From positions 1 through 64,000 of the forward strand of contig CAMYOG010000058.1 of the NCBI GenBank assembly GCA_947259925.1: a stretch of 64,000 nucleotides of DNA. The letters are read 5' to 3'. The translations under genes and the position numbers were made by a program. This document shows, piece by piece, positions 18,809 through 27,976 of the stretch. Numbering within the stretch: the stretch's first letter is position 1; each line of letters starts with the position of its first letter. Origin of the DNA: Thermoanaerobaculia bacterium (GTDB taxonomy: Bacteria > Acidobacteriota > Thermoanaerobaculia > Multivoradales > JAHEKO01). The notes under the pieces were generated by a model, which did no database searches, had not been told where the DNA came from, and saw only the letters and a list, made by a program, of their open reading frames with translations.

Positions 18809-18905
18809 CTCGCCCGAGACCCGTCGGAAGTCCCCTGGTTTGAGTGACTTGACCTGACGGTTCGGCTGCCGCACGGGCCCACGGGCGCCGCCGCTCCGAC
18901 CCCGT

Positions 18906-18925
18906 ATTTCGTGTCGGCACGGGAT
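18906..18925. promoter_or_regulatory. UAS-like element, inverted half-sites ATTTCGTG-N4-CACGGGAT
   Basis: Same half-sites as the elements at 24303, 42012, 46203. Confidence 0.5.
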
Positions 18926-19097
18926 CTAGTATTCGCGAAGTCGGCCACTCGGCCTGTTCACTCCGCAGCTTCGGTCTCGTGCCGGTAGGTCGAGCGAAGA
19001 GGAAGTGGAAGCGATGTTACATTCACGTAGCGGAATCCAAAATCGAGCCACTATCGAATGGATCGAGGGGTGGCTCATTGAGTGGGAGGAATCTGTG

Positions 19098-19712
19098 ATG
19101 AGCAGGACAAAGAGCAGTCTCGCAGCTTCGGTTTTCTCGGTTCTTGGATTGATTCTGGTGTTGGCGAACGTCGAATCGGCGGAAGCCGAAAGCCGCCTGC
19201 CCGAGCACTTCCAAGCCAACGTGATGGCAACGGCTGGCGCCGCGGGCGGGCGGTCGACGATGCTCGAGATCAGGGTCCTGGGTTGGACCAGCGAGGAAGA
19301 GCGCCAGCAGCTCCTGTCCGAGATCATCGAGTCCACCTCGCAGCAGAAGCGCAATCGGAACCGCGCCGTCGCGCGGGCTTTGCGAGGTGCCTCCAGGGTC
19401 GGCATCGTCTTCCCGCGCGCGAGCACCGGCTGGCCGCTGCACTACGCCAAGGAGTTCCCGCTCGAGGACGGGGGCCGGCGCATCCTTCTCGCCACCGACC
19501 GCCCGGTGACGTTCACCGAGGCCTACGGGAATCTGATGTTCGGCGACTTCGACGTCACCATCATCGAGTTGAATCTCGACAAGGACGGCAATGGCGAGGG
19601 GATTCTCTCGTTGGGCACCGAGGTCAGCTGGAACCCTGAGGCCGAGAAGCTCGAGGTCACCAACTTCTCCTCGCAGCCGCTCCGACTGGGCAACGTCCGG
19701 AGGGTAAAGTAG
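19098..19712 (+). CDS. Secreted hypothetical protein
   Basis: MSRTKSSLAASVFSVLGLILVLANVESAEA signal peptide; 204 aa. Confidence 0.65.
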   Translation: MSRTKSSLAASVFSVLGLILVLANVESAEAESRLPEHFQANVMATAGAAGGRSTMLEIRVLGWTSEEERQQLLSEIIESTSQQKRNRNRAVARALRGASRVGIVFPRASTGWPLHYAKEFPLEDGGRRILLATDRPVTFTEAYGNLMFGDFDVTIIELNLDKDGNGEGILSLGTEVSWNPEAEKLEVTNFSSQPLRLGNVRRVK

Positions 19713-19759
19713 CGTCCGGGAAGCCGCGGTAACGGGTAGGGAAGCGGAGGAAACGTCGG

Positions 19760-22096
19760 GTGGGAACAGGGGTGCCGCGCGGTCTGCTGATCCGCTGTCT
19801 CGTCGCGCTGGGCTCGAGCCTCGGACCGACGGCTGCGGCCGCGTCGTCCGGGTCGCCGAGCCCGGAGTCCGACGTCGCCGCGGGAACTCGTGTCGCCGGG
19901 TTCTACGGCGAAGTGATCCAGGTGAGGGCGGAGAAGGTCGAGGAGCCGCTCGAGTCCGTTGGCGTCACGCTCTCGGTCCTCGGGGACTTGGAGCTCCGCG
20001 AGCGCAGGATTCGGACGTTGACCGACGTGGCGGCGACCGCGCCGAACGTCGTGATCGAGCCCACGATCGGGGGCCAGAACCCGTCGGTGACGATTCGCGG
20101 GGTCGGTCTCAACGCCTTCGATCCGGCCAACAACCCGGCGGTGGGCATCTACATCGACGAGGTTCCGCTCTCGAGCCTCACCATGCTCTCGTTTCCGATC
20201 TTCGACATGGAGCGCGTCGAGATCCTGAAGGGGCCGCAGGGGACGCTCTATGGCCGCAACAGCGCCGGTGGGGCGATCAACTTCTTTACCCGTCGCCCTA
20301 CCCGGGAGCGGGACGGGTACGTGTCGATCGGCGCGGGAGCCTTCGATCTGCTGGAGCTGGAGGGGGCCTACGGAGGTCCGATCGGCCGGCGCGGGTCGGG
20401 ACGGCTGAGCGCCAGGATGGCGGGGCGCGGCGCGAGCTTCGATCGGAATCGACTCACCGGCGACGATTTCGGCGATCACCGAACGTGGAGCGGCCGGGGT
20501 CAACTGCGCTTCGAGGGCGAGGCGTGGGAGCTGGACCTGAGCCTCGAAGCCTCCCGGCACGAGGGCGCGGCCCATCCCTACAAGCACTTCGGGCTCTTCG
20601 ACCCCGGCTTCGTGGACGCGGCGCTCGAGGAGGGGGCGCTGCCCCTCGAGCTGGGGCTCGGCTTCGTGACCGGGGCGATTGCCGGCGACGACATCCTGTG
20701 CCGATCGGTGCGGCTCGGAAACGTGGACCGATCGGGGTGCGTAGACGCCTTCGGCTTTCGCGATGCCGATCCGGACAACCGCTCTCACTTCCAGACGCCG
20801 ACCGACGGTAGGGTGGAATCCGCGACCGCGGCCACGACCCTGCAACTCGTCGTCGACCTGGGAGGGTCGACGCTGAGCTCCATCACGGGCTACCGTGAGC
20901 TCGACCGCGAGTTCACCGAGCTCAACGACGCCAATCCGTTCGCCACGCTGCATTTCGAGCACGACAACCGAATCGAGCAGCTCTCGCAGGAGCTGCGGCT
21001 GAACGGTGCCACCGCTCGAACGGATTGGATCGCCGGCATCTTCGCCACAGCCGACGACGTCGAGGTCCGGACGCCGGTTGTCTCCGACGAGTTTCTTTTC
21101 ACCCGTCTCCTGATCGAGGCCTACCAGGAGACGAGGTCTCTGGCCGGCTTCGGGCAGGTGACCGTCGGTCTGTCGGACCGGCTCGCCCTGGTCGGCGGGC
21201 TGCGCTACACCTGGGAGGAGATCGACTACGTGGGCGGCACGACCGATTCGAACCCGTTCGGCACGAGCCGGCTCCTGCCCTTCGCGGACCCCTCCGCGCT
21301 CACCTTCCGAGACGATCGGATCTCCGACGACGATCTCTCCGGCAAGCTCGGGCTGGAGCTCCGCACGAGCGACGATTCGCTCCTGTTCGCTACGATCTCG
21401 AAGGGCCACAAGAGCGGTGGCTTCTTCGCCGATATCACGCTGTCGGACGAGGAGCTCGTGCCCTACGGGCCCGAGACCCTCTGGGCCTACGAGCTCGGCT
21501 GGCGAGGCGAAGTCGGTGACCGGGCGCGGCTCGCCGGCTCGCTCTTCTACTACGACTATCGGGACGTGCAGACCTTCGTCCAGACCGATCTCGCCTTCAA
21601 GCTCGACAACATTCCGGAGGCGGAAGTTCTCGGAGCCGACTTCGACTTGAGGTGGGCGGTCTCCCCGGGCCTGGACCTGGGTCTCGGACTGGGCCTGCTC
21701 GACACCGAGCTCGGCGCCTTCGTCGGCGCGGAGGGACCGGTGCCGGCCGGAAACCGGCTGGCCAACGCCCCGGAGGTCAGCTTCAACGCGCTGGTTGGAT
21801 ATCGCTTGCCGCTAGCGGCGGGCCGGTTCGTTTCGATGCAGCTCGACGCCAGCTATCGTGACGAGGCTTTCCGCGACGCCGCCAACACCGAGCTCATCAA
21901 GGCGGATGACTACTGGCTGGTGAACGCACGACTCGCCTGGTCGCCTTCTAGCCGGCTCGAGCTGGCGCTCTGGGGCCAGAACCTGACCGACGAGGACTAC
22001 GTCGAGATCGGAGCCCTGATTCCCCTGCTGGGCTCGGGTTTCCGGTCCTACAACGAACCCCGCCGCTGGGGCGTCTCGTTGACGGTCGATCTCTGA
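19760..22096 (+). CDS. TonB-dependent outer-membrane receptor
   Basis: Plug (VGVTLSVLGDLELRERRIRTLTDVAATAPNV...ILKGPQGTLYGRNSAGGAINFFTRRP) and C-terminal barrel ending RWGVSLTVDL. Confidence 0.93.
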   Translation: MGTGVPRGLLIRCLVALGSSLGPTAAAASSGSPSPESDVAAGTRVAGFYGEVIQVRAEKVEEPLESVGVTLSVLGDLELRERRIRTLTDVAATAPNVVIEPTIGGQNPSVTIRGVGLNAFDPANNPAVGIYIDEVPLSSLTMLSFPIFDMERVEILKGPQGTLYGRNSAGGAINFFTRRPTRERDGYVSIGAGAFDLLELEGAYGGPIGRRGSGRLSARMAGRGASFDRNRLTGDDFGDHRTWSGRGQLRFEGEAWELDLSLEASRHEGAAHPYKHFGLFDPGFVDAALEEGALPLELGLGFVTGAIAGDDILCRSVRLGNVDRSGCVDAFGFRDADPDNRSHFQTPTDGRVESATAATTLQLVVDLGGSTLSSITGYRELDREFTELNDANPFATLHFEHDNRIEQLSQELRLNGATARTDWIAGIFATADDVEVRTPVVSDEFLFTRLLIEAYQETRSLAGFGQVTVGLSDRLALVGGLRYTWEEIDYVGGTTDSNPFGTSRLLPFADPSALTFRDDRISDDDLSGKLGLELRTSDDSLLFATISKGHKSGGFFADITLSDEELVPYGPETLWAYELGWRGEVGDRARLAGSLFYYDYRDVQTFVQTDLAFKLDNIPEAEVLGADFDLRWAVSPGLDLGLGLGLLDTELGAFVGAEGPVPAGNRLANAPEVSFNALVGYRLPLAAGRFVSMQLDASYRDEAFRDAANTELIKADDYWLVNARLAWSPSSRLELALWGQNLTDEDYVEIGALIPLLGSGFRSYNEPRRWGVSLTVDL

Positions 22097-24255
22097 GCGC
22101 GGACGATCCCGAGCTTCTTCATGCGGTAGCGCAGCGTGTTGGCGTGCAGGCCGAGGATCTCGGCCGCCCCGCCGGCCCCCGCGATCTGCCCGTCGCAGGC
22201 CTCGAGCACCGCCTGGATGTGACGGCGCTGCACCTCGTCGAGCGTCACCAGGCCGTCGCCTCCGGCGGCCGGAGGCGCGACCCGGTCCATCCGCCCCTCG
22301 TCCAGCTCCAGGCGGCCGGCCAGCTTGAGCACCGACCCTTCGGCGGCATACGAGGCGCGCTCGACGACGTGCTTGAGCTCGCGCACGTTTCCAGGCCAGG
22401 GGTATTGCTCCAGCCGTCGCAGGACCTCGCGCGGCAGCTCGGTGAGCGGCACGGTCCGACTCTCGTTGATGCGCCGTAGAAAATGGAAGACCAGCGGCGC
22501 GATGTCCTCCGTCCGCTCGCGAAGTGGCGGGACGCTGATCGGATAGCCCTCCAGACGATAGAAGAGGTCCTCGCGGAAGCGCCCCTGGCGAACTTCCTGC
22601 AGCAGCCGCCGGTTGGTGGCCGCGATCAAGCGGACGTCCACGTGCAGGATCTGGTTGCCGCCGACGCGGCTCATCTCGCCATCCTCGAGCACTCGCAGCA
22701 GCTTGGGCTGGACCTCGAGCGGCAGCTCGCCGATCTCGTCCAGGAAGAGCGTGCCACCGTCGGCAAGCTCGAAGCGTCCTCGACGCCTCCGGTCCGCGCC
22801 GGTGAACGCTCCTCTCTCGTGGCCGAAGAGCTCGCTGCTTTCGAGCCCTGGAGGCAGCGCCGCGCAGTTCACGACGACGAAGGAGCGGTGCGCGCGCCCG
22901 CTCTGCTCGTGAATCGTCCGAGCCACGAGCTCCTTGCCGACGCCGGTCTCGCCCTGTATCAACACCGAGGCATCAGTGTGCGGGGCGACCTCGCGGATCT
23001 TGTGTAGGACGTATTGGAGGCCGTCGCTCGTGCCGATGATGCCCTCGAATCCCGCCCGCTGCCCGATCTCCTCGCGCAGGACCAGGTTCTCCTCCTCGAG
23101 CCGACCCTTGAGGCGCTCGAGCTCTGCCACCGTGCGCTCGAGCCGTCTCAGGGCATCGCGCGTGGCACCCTCCGCCCGCTCGCGCTCGGTGACGTCCGCG
23201 CCGAGGCCGAGAGTCTCCCTCTCATCGCCGTCGTTCTTGACGAGGGCCACGTAGCGCCATTCGATGGTGCGGCGCAGGCCGTCGCCGCCGAGCATGCTCT
23301 GGCGCGCGGCTCCCGTCCCGCCCTCGCCCGGCACTCTGGACAGGGACCTCGAGGCGGCCTGCCGCTCTTCGGGCGCCACCAGCTCCACCAGCGGTCGACC
23401 GATCACGTCGGCCGCGGGTGGTCCCAAGACCTCGACGAAGTGCGGGTTCACCTCGCGCACGAGGCCGTCGGCGTCGAGGCGGATGATGAGCAACTGAGCC
23501 CGTTCGACCAATTGGCGATAGCGCTTCTCGTTGGTCGCGATCTTCCGCGAGAGACGGGCTGCCTTGGCCGCCACGCCGGTGAGCTCCCAGGTCATGAAGA
23601 CGACGACCAGGAGGAACGCGAAGGGGTGGAGCGGGGGCACCTTGAGCAGGCCGAGATCCATGGGAATGATCGCCAGCACCGAGACGCTCAGAACCACGAA
23701 CGAGGCGCCGATCCAGCGAGCCAGGCCGTGCCGGCCTTCCCTGGCCAGGCGCAGCATCGTGTCCAGGAGCAGGATCAGGAAAGTGACGTTCGCCAGGTCG
23801 CCCACGAGGCGCCAGGGTCCGGCCGGGCCGACGCCGAACGAGATCGTCTCCCCCCAGGGAAACAAAACACGTTCGATCGAAGTAAGTTGAAAAGCCAACG
23901 CTTCCGGGGACGCGAAGCCGACTAGGGCGGTGGCGGCGAGCAGCGCCAGAACCGCCGTGAGCAGGGGTCGTCGCACCCGACCGGTGCGAACCGACAGAAA
24001 GACCGCCAGCAGGGCGAGGAACGTCGTGATGGACACCGCCTGCCAACGCAGCGCCATATGGAGCTCGGCGGGGCTCTGCGCGGTCACGAATCGGCGTTCC
24101 ACGAAGAACGCGTCGAGCGCGGCGGCGAGCGCGCAAGCGGCGAACAGCAGGCTTCGCAGGCGCTCGGGCGAGCGCGCCGCGATCATCGCCCAAACGCCGC
24201 TCACGGCGGCGCAGACGAGGGCGACGACCAGGTAGCCGGACTGGAAGAGATTCAA
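22048..24255 (-). CDS. Membrane-anchored sigma-54-dependent transcriptional activator (about 7 TM, PAS, AAA+, Fis-type HTH)
   Basis: Walker A GETGVGKELVARTIH, GHERGAFTGADRRRRGRFELADGGTLFLDEIGELP (sigma-54 contact loop), HTH NTLRYRMKKLGI; TTG start preceded by AGGAG. Confidence 0.92.
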   Translation of the reverse strand: MNLFQSGYLVVALVCAAVSGVWAMIAARSPERLRSLLFAACALAAALDAFFVERRFVTAQSPAELHMALRWQAVSITTFLALLAVFLSVRTGRVRRPLLTAVLALLAATALVGFASPEALAFQLTSIERVLFPWGETISFGVGPAGPWRLVGDLANVTFLILLLDTMLRLAREGRHGLARWIGASFVVLSVSVLAIIPMDLGLLKVPPLHPFAFLLVVVFMTWELTGVAAKAARLSRKIATNEKRYRQLVERAQLLIIRLDADGLVREVNPHFVEVLGPPAADVIGRPLVELVAPEERQAASRSLSRVPGEGGTGAARQSMLGGDGLRRTIEWRYVALVKNDGDERETLGLGADVTERERAEGATRDALRRLERTVAELERLKGRLEEENLVLREEIGQRAGFEGIIGTSDGLQYVLHKIREVAPHTDASVLIQGETGVGKELVARTIHEQSGRAHRSFVVVNCAALPPGLESSELFGHERGAFTGADRRRRGRFELADGGTLFLDEIGELPLEVQPKLLRVLEDGEMSRVGGNQILHVDVRLIAATNRRLLQEVRQGRFREDLFYRLEGYPISVPPLRERTEDIAPLVFHFLRRINESRTVPLTELPREVLRRLEQYPWPGNVRELKHVVERASYAAEGSVLKLAGRLELDEGRMDRVAPPAAGGDGLVTLDEVQRRHIQAVLEACDGQIAGAGGAAEILGLHANTLRYRMKKLGIVRAQRSTVNETPQRRGSL

Positions 24256-24302
24256 GCGCCAGACTCCTCGAAAGTCGGCAGAGTATCATCGACGGAAACC
24301 AC

Positions 24303-24323
24303 ATCCCGTCACGGTATTTCGTG
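24303..24323 (+). promoter_or_regulatory. UAS-like element ATCCCGTC-ACGGT-ATTTCGTG
   Basis: Shared with elements at 42012, 46203, 50682, 58499; adjacent to the sigma-54 activator gene. Confidence 0.55.
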
Positions 24324-24429
24324 GCCACCGGGGAATTCCGCGAGCTCTCGATTCGTGGCGGAAGCGCCGCGGGGAGCTATCTCCTACCCCCTCAGCAGCT
24401 TGGAGAAGCTCGACAAGCCCGGCCCAGAA

Positions 24430-24445
24430 TGGCACCGGGCGTGCA
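24430..24445 (+). promoter_or_regulatory. Putative sigma-54 promoter TGGCACCGGGCGTGCA
   Basis: TGGCAC...TGCA with 10 bp between GG and GC; 107 bp downstream of UAS; 24 bp before ABM gene. Confidence 0.6.
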
Positions 24446-24468
24446 GTTCCCTTTCACGAGCATTGAGA

Positions 24469-24840
24469 ATGTCCGAGGCCGAGAGCACCAGAGAGGAGAA
24501 GAACGAGGGCCTGCTCCTCGCTCTGACGACCAGGCCCAGCCAGCGCCGGGAGTTTCTTCTCGCGCTCGAGGAGTTCCGCGATCGGGTGCTCGCCGAGCCC
24601 GGATGCGCGCGGTGCGAGATCTACGAGGACGTCACGCAGATCAATCGCTTCGTCTGGAGCGAATGGTGGCCGGATCGGAACTCGGCCGAGCGGACCGTCC
24701 ACGAAAACCGGTTCCGCGCCCTGCTCGGGGCGGTCAAGCTACTGGGGACCATCGAAAGCCTCGACTGGGTCAGCCGGCGGCGGAGTCACGGCGTGATCGG
24801 CAAGCAGAAGTCCACTGGACGGGAGAGAGGAGTTTCGTGA
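24469..24840 (+). CDS. ABM-domain (antibiotic biosynthesis monooxygenase-like) protein
   Basis: TRPSQRREFLLALEEFRDRVLAEPGCARCEIYEDVTQINRFVWSEWW. Confidence 0.7.
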   Translation: MSEAESTREEKNEGLLLALTTRPSQRREFLLALEEFRDRVLAEPGCARCEIYEDVTQINRFVWSEWWPDRNSAERTVHENRFRALLGAVKLLGTIESLDWVSRRRSHGVIGKQKSTGRERGVS

Positions 24841-25403
24841 TGAGGGTGTTCCCACTCGCGCTGGGCGCGATCGGCCTCGTGCTGGCGCTGCCGGCGTCCG
24901 CGCAGACCGTGCACGTCGACTACGACCGCTCGGCGAACTTCGACAGCTATCGCACCTTCGCCTGGGCGAAGGCGCCCGACAACAGGATGCCCGGCGAGTC
25001 GCCCTTGACCCACTCGCGGATCAAGAACGCGATCGAGCACCACCTGGCCGAAGCTGGACTGGTGGAGAACACCGAAGAGCCTGATCTCTACGTCACCTAC
25101 CACACCTCCTCGAAGGAAGAGGTGAGCTTTCACACCTCGAGCTTCGGCGCCGGCTACGGCCCGAGCTGGGGCTGGGACCCCTACTGGGGCGGCCGCATGT
25201 CGACCTCCACCACGACGGCGCATTCCTACGAGCGCGGCACCCTGGTCGTCGATCTATGGGACGCCGACTCCAAGCAGATGGTGTGGCGCGGCACGGCGAG
25301 CGCGGTGGTGTCGTCGAACCCCGAGAAGGAAGAAAAGCAGATCTACAAGGCCATCCAGAAGATGGTCAAGACCTTCGACAAGAAGTACCGCAAGGGTCGA
25401 TGA
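24840..25403 (+). CDS. DUF4136-like secreted protein
   Basis: VHVDYDRSANFDSYRTFAWAKAP...RIKNAIEHHLAEAGLVENTEEPDLYVTYHTSSKEEVSF; ATGA overlap with previous gene. Confidence 0.8.
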   Translation: MRVFPLALGAIGLVLALPASAQTVHVDYDRSANFDSYRTFAWAKAPDNRMPGESPLTHSRIKNAIEHHLAEAGLVENTEEPDLYVTYHTSSKEEVSFHTSSFGAGYGPSWGWDPYWGGRMSTSTTTAHSYERGTLVVDLWDADSKQMVWRGTASAVVSSNPEKEEKQIYKAIQKMVKTFDKKYRKGR

Positions 25404-25464
25404 GTGATTGGAGCGATCGGACGAATGGGCGGGAACCGTCCCGACCGAAGGAAAGGAGCTTGAT

Positions 25465-27036
25465 GTGAAGAAGCGGAGTGTCTCGATAGTTCTCCTGGGT
25501 GTGCTCGGCCTGGCGCTCGCCGGCGCCGGCGTGGCCCAGGACAAACCCAACATCGTCGTCATCTGGGGCGACGACATCGGCGTTGACAACATCAGCGCCT
25601 ATCACCGCGGCATGATGGGGGGCTCGACGCCCAACATCGACCGCATCGCCAGCGAGGGCGTCCTGTTCACCGACTACTACGCCCAGCAGTCGTGTACCGC
25701 GGGCCGCGCCTCCTTCATCACGGGGCAGAACCCCTTCCGCACCGGGCTGCTGACCATCGGCATGCCGGGCTCCGAGCAGGGCCTCCAGGCGAAGGATCCG
25801 ACCCTGGCCGAGCTGCTCAAGCCGATGGGCTACGCGACCGCCCAGATCGGCAAGAACCACCTGGGCGACCGCAACGAATTCCTGCCGACCGTGCACGGCT
25901 TCGACGAGTTCTACGGCAATCTCTACCACCTGAACGCCGAAGAAGAGCCAGAAGATCCCGACTATCCGAAGGACCCGGCGTTTCATGAGCAGTTCGGCCC
26001 ACGCGGAGTTCTCGACTGCGTAGCTTCAGACGTCGACGATCCCACCTCCGACCCGCGCTGGGGCCCGATGGGCAAACAGAAGTGCACGGATACAGGCCCA
26101 CTGACCCGCAAGCGCATGGAGACGGTCGAAGAGGATCTGCTCGAGCGATCGCTCGCCTTCATCGACAAGTCGCACCAGGCGGGCAAGCCCTTCTTCCTCT
26201 GGCACAACTCGACGCGCAATCACGTCTGGATCCGCCTGAGCGAGAAGTGGGAGAACAAGTCCGGCTACGGCATCTACGCGGACGGCATGATGGAGCTCGA
26301 CTACGTGGTCGGCGAGCTGCTCGACAAGCTCGACGAGCTCGGCATCGCGGACAACACCATCGTCCTGTTCTCGACCGACAACGGCGGCGAGATCTTCACC
26401 TGGCCCGAGGGCGGCAACCATCCGTTCCACGGCGAGAAGGGCAGCACCTGGGAAGGCGGATTCCGAGTGCCGTCGCTGGCCCGGTGGCCCGCCAAGTGGC
26501 CCAAGGGCAAGATCGTCAACGACATCTTCTCGCACCAGGACTGGCTGCCGACCCTCATGGCGGCGGCGGGCGAGCCCAACATCAAGGAGAAGCTCCTGAC
26601 CGGCTACCAGGCCGGCGACAAGACGTTCAAGGCGCACCTCGACGGCTACAACCAGATGGACCTGCTCACGGGTATGGGTCCCGGCAAGCGTAAGGAGATC
26701 ATGTACTTCGACGCCGGGGGGCACTTGAACGCGCTCCGATACGGCGACTGGAAGCTGATCTTCACGCTGGTTGAGGGTCCCATACCGGAGGCGTATCGGA
26801 AGTCCCCGACCTGGCCGCGGATCGTCAACCTGCGCCAGGATCCGTACGAGCGATTCCTCTTCGAATCCCAGATGTACACCCGGTGGTTCGCCGACAAGAT
26901 GTGGACCATGGTGCCGGCGCAGACCTTCGTTGCCGGCTATCTCGAGACGCTGAAGGACTTCCCGCCCACCCGTGGCTCCAGCCTGAGCGTCGATGCGGTG
27001 CTGCAGCAGCTGCTGACGCAGAAGGCGCGGCAGTAG
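25465..27036 (+). CDS. Arylsulfatase-type sulfatase
   Basis: KPNIVVIWGDDIGVDNIS; SCTAGRASFITGQ (CxAxR formylglycine motif); ENSKDFFSTDNGG-type metal-site motif VLFSTDNGGE. Confidence 0.9.
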   Translation: MKKRSVSIVLLGVLGLALAGAGVAQDKPNIVVIWGDDIGVDNISAYHRGMMGGSTPNIDRIASEGVLFTDYYAQQSCTAGRASFITGQNPFRTGLLTIGMPGSEQGLQAKDPTLAELLKPMGYATAQIGKNHLGDRNEFLPTVHGFDEFYGNLYHLNAEEEPEDPDYPKDPAFHEQFGPRGVLDCVASDVDDPTSDPRWGPMGKQKCTDTGPLTRKRMETVEEDLLERSLAFIDKSHQAGKPFFLWHNSTRNHVWIRLSEKWENKSGYGIYADGMMELDYVVGELLDKLDELGIADNTIVLFSTDNGGEIFTWPEGGNHPFHGEKGSTWEGGFRVPSLARWPAKWPKGKIVNDIFSHQDWLPTLMAAAGEPNIKEKLLTGYQAGDKTFKAHLDGYNQMDLLTGMGPGKRKEIMYFDAGGHLNALRYGDWKLIFTLVEGPIPEAYRKSPTWPRIVNLRQDPYERFLFESQMYTRWFADKMWTMVPAQTFVAGYLETLKDFPPTRGSSLSVDAVLQQLLTQKARQ

Positions 27037-27069
27037 CCGCAGCCGAAGGCTGGAGTACGCAGCACCTCA

Positions 27070-27092
27070 CCCGGGGGCCTGACGCCCCCGGG
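27070..27092 (+). terminator. GC-rich hairpin CCCGGGGGC-CTGAC-GCCCCCGGG
   Basis: 9-bp perfect stem, 5-nt loop, followed by TTCT, between sulfatase and OMP gene. Confidence 0.6.
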
Positions 27093-27109
27093 TTCTAGGA
27101 GTCTCAAGA

Positions 27110-27937
27110 GTGAAGTGTGCCCGCATCATGCTCGTCGCGGTCCTGCTGACAGGCGGTGCCGTGCTCGCGGCCGACGAGCAGGGCTCGAACACCGAGCCGG
27201 AGGAGCCGGCTGCCCGCCCGCGCTACTTCCTGCTACCTATGGAGATCGACGGCGATTCGGGCGCCGCCAACGGCGATGCCGTCATCGGCCGGATCCTGCC
27301 GGCCAACTCCATTCCGCTCGGCGAGAAGTGGCGGCTGCTCAACATCGCTATCGTCAATATCGCCGATGCGCCCGGCGGCAGACCCGGTACTCCGGGAAAC
27401 CCGGAGTCGCCCCCCGGCCCCAGTGTCTTCGGGCTCGGCGACATCAGCGACGCGGTTCTCTTCGCGAAGCACCGCAGCTGGTGGGGCTTCGGCGTCATCT
27501 TCGGGCTTCCCACCGCCACCGCCGATGCCCTGGGCAGCGGCAAGTGGTCGATCGGGCCGGCGTTCCGGGCCGCGCATCAATCGGGACCCTGGCTCCTGAC
27601 CGCGCTGATTGGCAACCTGAGCTCCTTCGCCGGCGACAGCAACCGCGCCTCCACCAACCAGTTGCTGGCAAGGGTCATCGTCCGACGGACTTTCAAGAAG
27701 AGGTGGTTCTTCATCTACGCACCCATCATCACCGCCAACTGGAACGCGAGCTCGGATCAGCGTTGGGTGGTACCGGTCGGCGGCGGCTTCGGCCGGCATG
27801 TGGACCTGCACGGCACGCCGCTCAACATCTCGCTCCAGGCCTACAGCAATGTGGTCCGACCCGACGGGGCGCCGCACAGCGTGTTTCGGGTCGGCTTCGC
27901 GATTCCATTCCGCCTGCCGGACAGGCTAAGGGACTAA
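27110..27937 (+). CDS. Outer-membrane beta-barrel/transporter-like protein
   Basis: KHRSWWGFGVIFGLPTATADALGSGKWSIGPAF; paralogous to next gene. Confidence 0.7.
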   Translation: MKCARIMLVAVLLTGGAVLAADEQGSNTEPEEPAARPRYFLLPMEIDGDSGAANGDAVIGRILPANSIPLGEKWRLLNIAIVNIADAPGGRPGTPGNPESPPGPSVFGLGDISDAVLFAKHRSWWGFGVIFGLPTATADALGSGKWSIGPAFRAAHQSGPWLLTALIGNLSSFAGDSNRASTNQLLARVIVRRTFKKRWFFIYAPIITANWNASSDQRWVVPVGGGFGRHVDLHGTPLNISLQAYSNVVRPDGAPHSVFRVGFAIPFRLPDRLRD

Positions 27938-27976
27938 CGCGTCCCAATGACACCAGGAAGAGAGGAGAGATTCCCA

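Noticed and set aside
24469-24840. ABM-domain gene as marker of an antibiotic biosynthetic cluster
   Set aside because: Single small ABM protein with no PKS/NRPS or other biosynthetic genes around it
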